From: Clostridia bacterium
GTDB lineage: Bacteria > Bacillota > DSM-12270 > Thermacetogeniales > Thermacetogeniaceae
DNA: 37,270 nucleotides
Assembly: GCA_902812385.1 (NCBI GenBank)
Contig: CADDZD010000017.1
Location: 1 to 37,270, forward strand
Direction: 5' to 3'
This document shows positions 7,834 through 15,935 of this stretch, in pieces; the first letter of the stretch is position 1, and each line of letters opens with the position of its first letter. The translations under genes were made by a program, and so were the position numbers. The notes beneath the pieces were generated by a model that was not told the origin of the DNA, ran no database searches, and saw only the letters and a list, made by a program, of their open reading frames with translations.

Positions 7834-9066
7834 TCACTCATCAGTTCCCGCTATCATTAAAGATAACAGGGTTACGGTATCCCTTATCAGATTATCTATA
7901 ACCACGTATTCATTTGGTTGATGAGCAGTTTCTTCAATGGTAGACCACACAACGGCAGGTATTCCTACTGACCGCATAATTGCAGCACAGGTACCGCCTC
8001 CGATTCCTCCTACCCGGGCAGATATTCCTAGCTTCTCTAAGACTCTAACAAGTTTCTTGACGATGGATGCATCGACCGGCGTGGGAGCTGTTGCGTCCTG
8101 CCTCTGGAGGATTTCGTATTCGATCTTGACACCATATTCATATTCATTTTTACTCAAAAGCCGTTCGATATGTTCGAGAATTTGACTCAGTCCCAGTGAT
8201 GGTAGAACCCTGAAATCCACCACAAATGCGTCCTCACCAGGGATTACGTTAGGGCTTCCTACGTTACTGAACTTCTGAGTAAGTTCAAAGGTTGAAAAAG
8301 GAGGATTAAACAAGGTGTCCCGCTCACAGTATTTTTCCCGAAGCGACTTTATCATTTCAACCGCTAGTAACGAACCGATCCACCCAGCATTGACCCCTGC
8401 TTGCGGATTCGAAGCGTGGCACTCTTTTCCTTTAACATTGAACTTGCACCAGAGGATTGATTTCTCTGCTATTTCCAGAAAGCCCCCGTCCGGTGTGCCG
8501 GAATCTGGGACCAAAGCTTCATCCCCCAGCTTAAAAACTCCCTCTCTGGCGAGATGCTTTAGCCCCTTATCGCTGCCAGCCTCTTCATCGCTGACAAAGA
8601 GAAGCCCCACCTCCCTTCCCGGCACTAGCCCAAGATGCTTTAGGATTTTTGCAGCATAAGTGATACAGGCAACCGCCTGCCCGTTATCCTCCACGCCGCG
8701 CCCGTAAATCCGGTTCCCCTTAACAACCGGTGTGAAAGGGTCGCTTGTCCAGTGGCCTTTATCCCCAGCAGCAACCGTATCCAGATGTGCCACCAACCAA
8801 AGTGTTCCCGACGAATCTTTTCGTCCGGGAATGTGTGAAATGAGATTGAGCCGCTTTCCCTCCGGAACTGTTTCATCGGGCACCTCCCTGATCTCCACGG
8901 GTATTCCCTGCTTTTCCAGATAATCCGCCAGCCAAACTGCCCTCTTGTACTCCCCTGTTCCTCCGAAAGATGGATTAACAGCAGGTATTGAGCAAAAATC
9001 CACAAGAAATCTTACAATTTCACACCGAAACTTTTCCACTGCCTCAACTATTTCTTGCAGATCCAT
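7834..9066 (-). CDS. M20-family metallo-amidohydrolase (ArgE/DapE type)
   Basis: A 410-residue M20 zinc hydrolase. His94 and Asp96 in AHLDTV start the metal site, Asp127 in GRGVEDNGQ bridges the metals, Glu161-Glu162 in SDEEAGS give the base and ligand, and a late His lies in ETAHQPNEY. The central dimerisation domain is present. The family cleaves amide bonds of N-acyl amino acids, succinyl-diaminopimelate or short peptides. GAGGAG lies 9 bases before the ATG, immediately after the broken ORF upstream. As the last gene of the peptide-importer block it probably cleaves the imported compound or a product of it; this is inferred from context. The substrate is unknown. Confidence 0.88.
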   Translation of the reverse strand: MDLQEIVEAVEKFRCEIVRFLVDFCSIPAVNPSFGGTGEYKRAVWLADYLEKQGIPVEIREVPDETVPEGKRLNLISHIPGRKDSSGTLWLVAHLDTVAAGDKGHWTSDPFTPVVKGNRIYGRGVEDNGQAVACITYAAKILKHLGLVPGREVGLLFVSDEEAGSDKGLKHLAREGVFKLGDEALVPDSGTPDGGFLEIAEKSILWCKFNVKGKECHASNPQAGVNAGWIGSLLAVEMIKSLREKYCERDTLFNPPFSTFELTQKFSNVGSPNVIPGEDAFVVDFRVLPSLGLSQILEHIERLLSKNEYEYGVKIEYEILQRQDATAPTPVDASIVKKLVRVLEKLGISARVGGIGGGTCAAIMRSVGIPAVVWSTIEETAHQPNEYVVIDNLIRDTVTLLSLMIAGTDE

Positions 9067-9078
9067 GGTTAATTCTCC

Positions 9079-9405
9079 TCAGAATAAATTTATCTTCCCA
9101 ACATCATTATTTTCCCAAAGCTCTAGCTGGATGAAGCAGCTTTCCCTCAGCAGCAACTCCTGATCCAACCATACCATCGAATTCAGACAGATACTGACGG
9201 CATCCCCCTGGGCAACCTTGTAATAGGGTCCTTGGTAGCCGATCCCCTACTCGGTTGCGCCCCATACCCGTTCGTCCTCGGTACAGAGCCCGGTTAATTG
9301 CGCTCCCGGGCTGAACCCATAGCAAAGATCGTCAATGATGACACGCCCGGCTCTCCTCAGTTCAAGCTCAAAGATTTCAGGCATTCCTGGCAACATCCCA
9401 ATCAC
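9079..9405 (-). pseudogene. Unrecognised ORF interrupted by one in-frame TAG
   Basis: Between the small protein and the M20 gene, one minus-strand frame encodes about 108 sense codons broken by a single TAG at 9249-9247. The translation begins VIGMLPGMPEIFELELRR (GTG at 9405; an ATG at 9384 is also possible). It reaches TAG after GATE, continues GIGYQGPYYKVAQGDAVS and ends at TGA (9081-9079), 12 bases before the M20 start codon. The frame directly follows the stop of the upstream gene, and the composition on both sides of the TAG looks protein-like. I do not recognise the family. It may be a pseudogene, a sequencing error, or a read-through codon; TAG serves as an ordinary stop elsewhere in this window. 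Confidence 0.5.
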
Positions 9406-9411
9406 CAGGAT

Positions 9412-9684
9412 TCATCCCGCTATCGCCTTGGCAATGCGGTTTATGGTTTTGTCAACCTCTTCTTGAAAGGCCTTTTCGTCGTACATGCACAACATCATAT
9501 ACTCCTCAATATGCTTCTTTTCCTCCAGGAAAATGGATGGAATACTCTCTTCCCCCAAAGCATCTACCAGCATCAGGTATGCTTCTAAAAGTCGAAGAGG
9601 CCCGTAAACCGGCGGTTCTTCCAAACAACCCCGGGCACTTGTAATGATGAAACAAAAAACATCTATAAGCCTCTGCTTGTTCAT
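9412..9684 (-). CDS. Small hypothetical protein of 90 residues
   Basis: An acidic, helix-rich 90-residue protein with the block SARGCLEEPPVYGPLRLLEA near residues 17-36 and a charged C-terminal helix. It has no signal peptide, metal motif or membrane segment. The layout reminds me of the short DUF6092-type proteins, but this is from memory and not secure. The ATG at 9684 has GGGTGAT 6 bases upstream. It lies 15 bases after the nitroreductase stop and its TGA is in the same frame as the broken ORF that follows, so it is part of the importer block. Its role is unknown. Confidence 0.7.
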   Translation of the reverse strand: MNKQRLIDVFCFIITSARGCLEEPPVYGPLRLLEAYLMLVDALGEESIPSIFLEEKKHIEEYMMLCMYDEKAFQEEVDKTINRIAKAIAG

Positions 9685-9699
9685 GACTGTATCACCCGT

Positions 9700-10218
9700 T
9701 TACCCATACCTTTCCCAACTCATTACCTCCTGCACACTTCTACGCTTGGGAGCCTGGGGTACCCTTTCAGGATAGCCTACGGAGACGATCAATTGGGGAA
9801 CAAGCTGCGGAGGTAACCTCAATATTTCCTGAATTGCCCCTTGATTGAAGGATCTGATCACACATGTCCCAAGACCCAGCTCACAAGCCATCAAGTTAAT
9901 ATTTTGCGCAGCAAAGGCCGCATCCATCAAGCTTAAAACATCTCGTCCCAACCGACCTCCTTTCCGCTCACATAAAGCCAGGTCGGTGCAGATAACCAGT
10001 AACGCCGGCGGCATCCCGGTCAACCCCGGCGCAAAGGGCTTGATCTTGGCCTTTTGTTCCTCACAGCTGACAGCTATAAAATGCCATGGCTGAATGTTAC
10101 TTCCGCTTGGTGCCCATATTGCAGCCTCAACCAATTTAATCAACAGATTATTATCAACCGGCTCATCACGAAAAGACCTGATACTACGTCTCTTAAAAAT
10201 GGCTTCCCATACTTCCAT
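9700..10218 (-). CDS. Nitroreductase-family flavoprotein
   Basis: A short (about 172 residues) nitroreductase-fold protein. The FMN-phosphate motif RRSIRSF is at the N-terminus, followed by WAPSGSNIQPWHF, a GLGTCVI segment and the terminal VGYP motif. Members bind FMN and use NAD(P)H to reduce nitro groups, quinones, enones or flavin. The frame allows an ATG at 10227, but AAAGGA is spaced properly (9 bases) only for the ATG at 10218. The gene sits 36 bases downstream of the second ATPase gene, within the importer block, so a reductive step on the imported compound is plausible but unproven. Confidence 0.88.
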   Translation of the reverse strand: MEVWEAIFKRRSIRSFRDEPVDNNLLIKLVEAAIWAPSGSNIQPWHFIAVSCEEQKAKIKPFAPGLTGMPPALLVICTDLALCERKGGRLGRDVLSLMDAAFAAQNINLMACELGLGTCVIRSFNQGAIQEILRLPPQLVPQLIVSVGYPERVPQAPKRRSVQEVMSWERYG

Positions 10219-10254
10219 CTCTATCATTCCTTTGCAACCAGCAATAGTTTTAAC

Positions 10255-11229
10255 TCAGGCAAAAAGGTTGCATCGCACAAAGTGATCAGGTCCAACCTGA
10301 ACCATCACAGGGTCCTTCTCGAAACATTCAGGTTTCGCCAGCGGGCAGCGGGTGTTGAAACTGCACCCTGGGGGAACATTGACAGGGCTTGGTATTTCAC
10401 CCTGAGACTTGATCTTCTTAGGTTTAAGCTCTTCTTCCTCCTTGGTCACAACAGGTATCGATGACAGGAGCATTTGTGTGTAAGGATGCTGCGGAGACTG
10501 GAAAAATATCTCTGTAGGAGCCATTTCCGCTATCTTTCCCAGATACATGATCACTACCCGGGTTGCCACATTTCGCATCAGGCTTAAATCGTGCGTTATA
10601 AACAGATACGACAGGTTAAACTCTTTCTGCAGCTTTATCAGCATATTGATTATTTTTGCTTGAACTGAAACATCAAGGGAAGAGGTCGGTTCATCAAGAA
10701 TCATGAAAGATGGGTTGGTGGCAAGTGCTCTGGCTATAGCCACCATCTGCCTTTCCCCACCCCCAATCATCCGGGGGTATTTATAGAGATAACTCTCCGG
10801 AAGTTCCACCGATTCTAACAGTTGTACGATTCTTTCTCTCATCTCTCGGCCTTTTGCAAGACCATGCACTTTTAGTGGCAGTTCGATAATCTTGTAAATG
10901 GTATGCTGGGGGTTTAATGATGTACCTGGATCCTGAAAAACGATCTGCATGTCTCGCTTTAGCTCAAGCGGCCTCTGTGAAGATGCGCAACTGATATCCT
11001 TACCCTTAAACAGGATGGTCCCACTTGTCACACTATACATCCCAATCACGCAGTAGGCGGTGGTGCTTTTCCCGGAACCCGACTCACCAACCAACCCTAC
11101 CGTTTCTCCTTCACGCACCTCAAAATCAATACCGTCAATCGCTTTAACAAAAAGGGTTTTATCACCTTTATGAATGGGGAAATATTTCTTCAGTCCCTTT
11201 ACCTCCAGAATTATCCTGTTTTCTGACAC
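10255..11229 (-). CDS. Oligopeptide/dipeptide ABC transporter ATP-binding protein (OppF/DppF type)
   Basis: A 324-residue ABC ATPase with Walker A GESGSGKST, Walker B FMILDEPTSSLD, and the C-terminal oligopeptide-ATPase extension ending in a Cys-containing PPGCSFNTRCPLAKPEC motif. The ABC signature reads IGGGERQ where LSGGQ is usual, which is uncommon for this family. Together with the next gene it forms the ATPase heterodimer that powers the importer, on the cytoplasmic face. It is the last of the five transporter genes. The C-terminal cysteines may bind an iron-sulphur cluster, as proposed for some Dpp/Opp ATPases. Confidence 0.94.
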   Translation of the reverse strand: MSENRIILEVKGLKKYFPIHKGDKTLFVKAIDGIDFEVREGETVGLVGESGSGKSTTAYCVIGMYSVTSGTILFKGKDISCASSQRPLELKRDMQIVFQDPGTSLNPQHTIYKIIELPLKVHGLAKGREMRERIVQLLESVELPESYLYKYPRMIGGGERQMVAIARALATNPSFMILDEPTSSLDVSVQAKIINMLIKLQKEFNLSYLFITHDLSLMRNVATRVVIMYLGKIAEMAPTEIFFQSPQHPYTQMLLSSIPVVTKEEEELKPKKIKSQGEIPSPVNVPPGCSFNTRCPLAKPECFEKDPVMVQVGPDHFVRCNLFA

Positions 11230-11259
11230 AGCAGCACCTTCTTCTTCTGAGATATAGAC

Positions 11260-12225
11260 TTAATTGTATTTAAAACATGCCACCTTATGCCCATTTCCTA
11301 CATCAACAAAATCAGGTTTCTCCTCCCGGCAGCGATCAGTGGCATAGGGGCAACGCGGTTCAAAACGACACCCCGGCGGTGGGTTCAAATAATCTGGGAT
11401 TCTGCCAGCAATGCCTTCGGCAATACCCCCACCAGAAAGCTTCGGAACACATCCAAGCAACATCTCGGTATAAGGATGCAGGGGGTTGCAGAAAAGTTCT
11501 TCGTTGTTCGATACCTCCACCATATTCCCTGCATACATTACGTAAATGCGGTCAGCATTCTCCCTTGCTATACCAAGAGAATGCGTGATCAAAATCAGCG
11601 AATTGCCTCGTTTAGTAACCAACTCCCTTAACAGCGCCAGAATCTGGTCCTGGATGGTCACATCCAGATTGGTAGTCGGTTCATCGGCAATGATTAATGC
11701 CCTTTCAGTAGCCAGAGCCATCGCAATGCAGATCCTTTGTCTCATGCCTCCGCTCATCTGAAAAGGATAACTTCCCAAGATGCGCTCCGGATCTGGTAAT
11801 TTTACCTCTTTCAGCGCATTTATCGACAACTGCCTGATCTTCTCCTTGTCAAGGTCCTGAACTCCTGAGTGGGATATTACTGCAGCCAACTGATCCCCAA
11901 TGGTAAATACAGGGTTCAGGGATGCCATTGGATCTTGGAATATCATGGCAACACCTCTACCCCGCAATCTTTTGATCTCGCCCTCTTTCATTTTCAAAAT
12001 ATCTTTCTCTTCGAACAGAACCTCTCCTTTAGGTATATGCGCCTGGCTCGACAGAATCCGCAGGATAGTTTTCATAGTGGTGGTCTTCCCGCAGCCTGTT
12101 TCTCCTACAATGCTGACCTTTTCGCCCTTTCCCACCGAAAAATTTACACCGTTCAACACCTTCATATAGCCGCCATATACCCTGAACCACACATAAAGGT
12201 CCTGTATCTTAACCAAATCGCCCAA
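11260..12225 (-). CDS. Oligopeptide/dipeptide ABC transporter ATP-binding protein (OppD/DppD type)
   Basis: A 321-residue ABC ATPase. Walker A GETGCGKTT is at residues 41-49, the signature motif is MSGGMRQR, Walker B is LIIADEPTTNLD, and the oligopeptide C-terminal extension has PPGCRFEPRCPYATDRC. It pairs with the OppF-type subunit. The gene begins 6 bases after the stop of the OppC-type permease gene, so translation of the two is probably coupled. The signature motif here is close to canonical, so this subunit likely provides the normal composite ATP site while its partner carries the altered one. Confidence 0.94.
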   Translation of the reverse strand: MGDLVKIQDLYVWFRVYGGYMKVLNGVNFSVGKGEKVSIVGETGCGKTTTMKTILRILSSQAHIPKGEVLFEEKDILKMKEGEIKRLRGRGVAMIFQDPMASLNPVFTIGDQLAAVISHSGVQDLDKEKIRQLSINALKEVKLPDPERILGSYPFQMSGGMRQRICIAMALATERALIIADEPTTNLDVTIQDQILALLRELVTKRGNSLILITHSLGIARENADRIYVMYAGNMVEVSNNEELFCNPLHPYTEMLLGCVPKLSGGGIAEGIAGRIPDYLNPPPGCRFEPRCPYATDRCREEKPDFVDVGNGHKVACFKYN

Positions 12226-12231
12226 ATGAGA

Positions 12232-13122
12232 TCACTCCTCAGTAGATAGCATATCTTTAACTCCATCACCCAGCAGGTTGAAGGCTAAGACGATAATCAT
12301 AATGGCAATGGCCGGGAATATAGAAATCCACCAGTAATCTGGCAGGTATTTCGCACCGTCTGAGACCATCGTTCCCAAAGCGGGAGTCGGTGGCTGCTCC
12401 CCTAAACCTACAAAGCTTAAGGATGCACCTGTCAGAATCACCCATCCCATATCGAGCATCATCTTGGTAAAAATGGGGGCAAGACAGTTGGGCAGGATTT
12501 CTCTGAAAATGATATGGAATCGGCTTTCCCCAATCAACTCCGCAGCTCGAACATAAACCTCGTTGCGAAGTGAAGATGCCATACCATATACAAGCCGTGC
12601 ATACCAGGGCCACCAGGAAATGCAAACCGCCATCATGGAATTAAAGAGTGTCGGACGCATCACCGCGCACACGGCCAGGGCCAGAATCAACGGGGGAAGA
12701 GCAAGAAAAATATCGGTGATCCTCATCAAAATAGTTTCAATCAGCGAACCCTTCATATAACCTGCTATTAGACCAATTACTGTCCCTATAGGGACAACCA
12801 TTACCAGTACCCCTACTCCCATGATCAAGGCACCACGAAAGGCAAAGATAATTCTGCTGAGAATGTCCCGTCCGAAGACATCGGTACCAAGCAAATGGTG
12901 CCAGCCGGGAGGGAGGTTCGCTTCTGCATAGTTGACAAATGCTCCAGCATGTTTCGGATAAGGAGCCACGATACGCGCGAAAACTGCACTTAAGATTATA
13001 AGTACGATGACCACCAAGCCCACTACCGACATCTTATTGCGAGAAAATTTATACCAGGCTTTTTTAGCATTCTCGACATATCTGTTGACAACACTGTAAT
13101 CTGAGGCCTCCCGAGTCGTCAT
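12232..13122 (-). CDS. Oligopeptide/dipeptide ABC transporter permease (OppC/DppC type)
   Basis: A 296-residue inner-membrane permease. It has an N-terminal cytoplasmic segment and first membrane helix (VGLVVIVLIILSAVFARIV), the OppC N-terminal domain, and the conserved GTDVFGRDILSRIIFAFR motif. The BPD_transp_1 domain follows, with five further helices and the EAA-type coupling loop near RAAELIGESRFHIIFREILPN. It forms the translocation pore with the OppB-type subunit, whose stop is 9 bases upstream. Assignment to the peptide/nickel class is firm; the cargo is unknown. Confidence 0.93.
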   Translation of the reverse strand: MTTREASDYSVVNRYVENAKKAWYKFSRNKMSVVGLVVIVLIILSAVFARIVAPYPKHAGAFVNYAEANLPPGWHHLLGTDVFGRDILSRIIFAFRGALIMGVGVLVMVVPIGTVIGLIAGYMKGSLIETILMRITDIFLALPPLILALAVCAVMRPTLFNSMMAVCISWWPWYARLVYGMASSLRNEVYVRAAELIGESRFHIIFREILPNCLAPIFTKMMLDMGWVILTGASLSFVGLGEQPPTPALGTMVSDGAKYLPDYWWISIFPAIAIMIIVLAFNLLGDGVKDMLSTEE

Positions 13123-13131
13123 TTTCCATAA

Positions 13132-14145
13132 TTACCTCCCTGCCAAACCGATTCTGGGATCAAGATAGGCAACAATAAAATCAATAATTATATTGATAGT
13201 AACGAAAATAACACCGAGCACCATAATTACACCGGCAATAGCATTCAGGTCTTTGTTCAACATGGCAGATATACCATAGCGTGAGAAGCCTGGATAATTG
13301 AAGATCAGCTCTACAAGAAATGCATTTCCAAACAATGCGGCAATATCAAGCGATGCAACCGATACCGTCGGTATCAAAGATGGCTTCAATAAATACTTCA
13401 CAAAGATGAGACCTTCCGGGATGCCGTATGCCTTCTCCGCAGCAATGTAGTCTTTCCCCATATTATCCAGCATGCTCGACCTGGTGATCCGGGCCGCCTG
13501 CGCCATGCCACCCATCGCCAGGGCAATGGCTGGCAGCACCAGGTGCTTGAAGGCATCGACAAATGTGCCAAAGTTTCCAGTAATCAAGCTATCCACTGTA
13601 TACATCCCTGTAATCATCGGTGGTGGCACTACTCCCGGACTCAGACGTCCCATAGTTGGAAATATTGGAATATTGTAACCGAAGATCAAGACAAAGATAA
13701 TTGCCCAGACAAAGGCAGGAGATACAATCCCCAAATATGAAATGACGCGTATCAGACCGTCCAACCACGAATTAGTAAATTTAGCAGATATTATACCAAG
13801 GAAGATTCCTCCAAACACCAGGACAATTGCCGACAAAATAACAATCTCCAGTGTCGCAGGCAAAAATTCTTTGATATCTGTCGTCACCGACCGCCGTGTC
13901 ACAAGGGACCTGCCCAAATCTCCATGTACAAGCCCATCAAGCCATAGAACATATTGGGTATACAACGGTTTATCCAGGTGCATCTCCTGTCGCAGTTTTT
14001 GCACCGCCCACTCAGGAGCACGGGGTCCCAATGCCAGCCTGGCCGGATCACCTGGGACAACCCTGCTGATAATAAAGATCAGGATCGATAACCCGAATAA
14101 AACGAAGATAGATAATCCGATGCGCTTTAACAGATTGATCCCCAT
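13132..14145 (-). CDS. Oligopeptide/dipeptide ABC transporter permease (OppB/DppB type)
   Basis: A 337-residue permease with the typical OppB start: a first membrane helix (IGLSIFVLFGLSILIFII), then RVVPGDPARLALGP and a large extracytoplasmic loop with LYTQYVLWLDGLVHGDLGRS. Five more membrane helices follow, and the EAA loop is near KDYIAAEKAYGIPEGLIFVKYLL. It pairs with the OppC-type subunit to form the channel. It is separated from the binding-protein gene by a stable hairpin (14196-14228) that could let the lipoprotein be made in excess over the permeases. Confidence 0.93.
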   Translation of the reverse strand: MGINLLKRIGLSIFVLFGLSILIFIISRVVPGDPARLALGPRAPEWAVQKLRQEMHLDKPLYTQYVLWLDGLVHGDLGRSLVTRRSVTTDIKEFLPATLEIVILSAIVLVFGGIFLGIISAKFTNSWLDGLIRVISYLGIVSPAFVWAIIFVLIFGYNIPIFPTMGRLSPGVVPPPMITGMYTVDSLITGNFGTFVDAFKHLVLPAIALAMGGMAQAARITRSSMLDNMGKDYIAAEKAYGIPEGLIFVKYLLKPSLIPTVSVASLDIAALFGNAFLVELIFNYPGFSRYGISAMLNKDLNAIAGVIMVLGVIFVTINIIIDFIVAYLDPRIGLAGR

Positions 14146-14195
14146 TCATCCCACCCCTTTTTAAGGTAATAACAACAGATAAATAAACTAATCAG

Positions 14196-14228
14196 AGGGG
14201 GCCACCGGTTTTATGCCTCTGGCCCCCT
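14196..14228 (-). terminator. Intercistronic hairpin after the binding-protein gene
   Basis: A 9-bp perfect GC-rich stem (AGGGGGCCA / TGGCCCCCT) lies between the substrate-binding lipoprotein gene and the permease genes. On the minus strand it is followed by CTGATTAG, not a T-tract. It is better read as a partial terminator or an mRNA-stabilising hairpin than as a full stop. Confidence 0.55.
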
Positions 14229-14242
14229 TTACTCATTTTAGC

Positions 14243-15907
14243 CTACAATAAGGCCAATCGTTTCTCTGGATACACCTTCATATCGTGTACATACTGGTCG
14301 TAACCCATTGGTAGACAGCCTTTTTCTTTTTTCAGAGCCCGCTCTGCAGTCGGCCAGTAGACGTAATCTTTCTGGTAAGCCCGCTTTTCGGCCTGGTCAA
14401 AGAGCCAGATGGTGGGGCAAAGGTCGTATAACGCCTTTTGTACCTGAGCATACTTTTCAAAGCGCTGTTTTACATCCACCGTTGCCAGGGCGTCTTCGAT
14501 CATGTTGTCGATGTTCTTGTCCTGTAACCACTCCATTTGTTCCCAGGTCCCGCAAGAGCTGGAATGGTATCTGGACATCAGAATTGAACCCGCTTCATTA
14601 TAGTGTGGCGCAACAAAAACCAGGGAGGCATTAGGTGTAGTTTCGAGCTTCTGGGCATCTGCCATCATTGATCCGAACGGCTTTTTGGTGATGTTGATCT
14701 TGATCCCCAGTTCGGCAGCATTGGCCTGAATCAAAAGAGCCAGCTTCTCCTCCTCGGGAGCTTCAGCGCACCAACTGAGTGAAACCGGGTACTGGTCGAG
14801 CTTTCCATAGTACTTTGATTGCTTCAACTCTTCTTTCGCCTTGGCAAGATCTCTCTTAAAGGACGGGATTGTCGGATCATGACCAGGCAACACAGCCGGC
14901 ACCGGGCCCTTACTGAGAGCAGAACCGGGGTAAATACTGGTTATAATGGCGTTATAGTCGATGCAATAAGCCAGAGCCCTTCTAAAATGTACATCATCGG
15001 TCGGTGCTTTCTTGGTATTCAGCATCAGGTTCAGGTTATGGCCGTTGAGGAAGGTGGCCACGTCAACCCCTTTAATCTTATCCATTGTTTTGTAGTTCTC
15101 CAGGGGTTGGAGCTCATCGGTGATTTCTAGCTCCCGGCGTCCCATTGCCGTTCTCACTGTAATCGGCTCAACCGAACCCGAAAGCTTAAAGAACTTGGGA
15201 GCATTGGGGTCCCAACCACCCCAGTAATCGCTGAACTTTTCCCAGAGCACATATTCTTCCATTTTTACTTCTTTAACCTTATAGGGGCCGCTGCCAGCAT
15301 CATGAGTCAAAAGCCACTTTTTGCCGTAATCACCCATCTCGCCGTACTGGCCGTTCTTTTCGATATGGGCGAGCACTTCATCCTTATTGAGAATATAAAG
15401 TCTCACCAGGGACTGCAGGAAGGGACCGAACGGTTTCTTCAACTGGAATTCCACTGTGTACTTATCCAGAGCTTTAACTCCTGCCACATCCCTTGTAAAC
15501 AGGTAGGCAAATCCCTCCCCGATTTTCAAAAGCCGGTTCATGCTGAATTCTACGTCTTCTGCAGTAACTTCATCACCGTTATGGAATTTGACACCCTGCC
15601 TTAAATAAAATTTGTAGGTTAAGCCGTTATCCAGGATATCCCATTTAGTGGCGAGGTGCGGCACCACGCTGCCATCTGGTTTAGGAAATACCAGAGTATC
15701 ATAGGTATTTACCAGAGCAATCGAATCGCTAAACTTGCTTCCTACTCCTGGGTCGATAAAGACCGGCCAATCTTCGGTTATCCTGATGATGCTATCTTCA
15801 GATTTAACCTGTTTTGCCGCATTCTGCCCCTTACCACCGCAACCTACCAGGGTTACAAGCAAACCGACAACCAGCAACAACGCTACAGTTTTTCTCAACC
15901 TGGGCAT
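14243..15907 (-). CDS. Extracellular solute-binding lipoprotein, family 5 (peptide/nickel type)
   Basis: A 554-residue SBP_bac_5 protein. It starts with a basic MPRLRK segment, a hydrophobic stretch and the lipobox LVGC with Cys23, so it should be lipid-anchored outside the membrane. The family signature region GLTYKFYLRQGVKFHNGDEVTAEDV is near residues 90-115. It captures the cargo of the downstream permeases. An AGAGGGGGG ribosome binding site precedes the ATG, 28 bases after the DUF917 stop, so both are probably cotranscribed. Family 5 proteins bind peptides, nickel chelates, opines and related compounds; sequence alone does not choose between them. Confidence 0.94.
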   Translation of the reverse strand: MPRLRKTVALLLVVGLLVTLVGCGGKGQNAAKQVKSEDSIIRITEDWPVFIDPGVGSKFSDSIALVNTYDTLVFPKPDGSVVPHLATKWDILDNGLTYKFYLRQGVKFHNGDEVTAEDVEFSMNRLLKIGEGFAYLFTRDVAGVKALDKYTVEFQLKKPFGPFLQSLVRLYILNKDEVLAHIEKNGQYGEMGDYGKKWLLTHDAGSGPYKVKEVKMEEYVLWEKFSDYWGGWDPNAPKFFKLSGSVEPITVRTAMGRRELEITDELQPLENYKTMDKIKGVDVATFLNGHNLNLMLNTKKAPTDDVHFRRALAYCIDYNAIITSIYPGSALSKGPVPAVLPGHDPTIPSFKRDLAKAKEELKQSKYYGKLDQYPVSLSWCAEAPEEEKLALLIQANAAELGIKINITKKPFGSMMADAQKLETTPNASLVFVAPHYNEAGSILMSRYHSSSCGTWEQMEWLQDKNIDNMIEDALATVDVKQRFEKYAQVQKALYDLCPTIWLFDQAEKRAYQKDYVYWPTAERALKKEKGCLPMGYDQYVHDMKVYPEKRLALL

Positions 15908-15935
15908 AATAACCCCCCTCTAAGTATTTACTGCC

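Noticed and set aside
9107-9325. A 72-codon minus-strand frame between the small protein and the M20 gene
   Set aside because: It overlaps the better, longer frame with one TAG that continues from the upstream gene and ends at the M20 ribosome binding site. Its own translation is rich in Arg and Gly and looks like a frame shadow.
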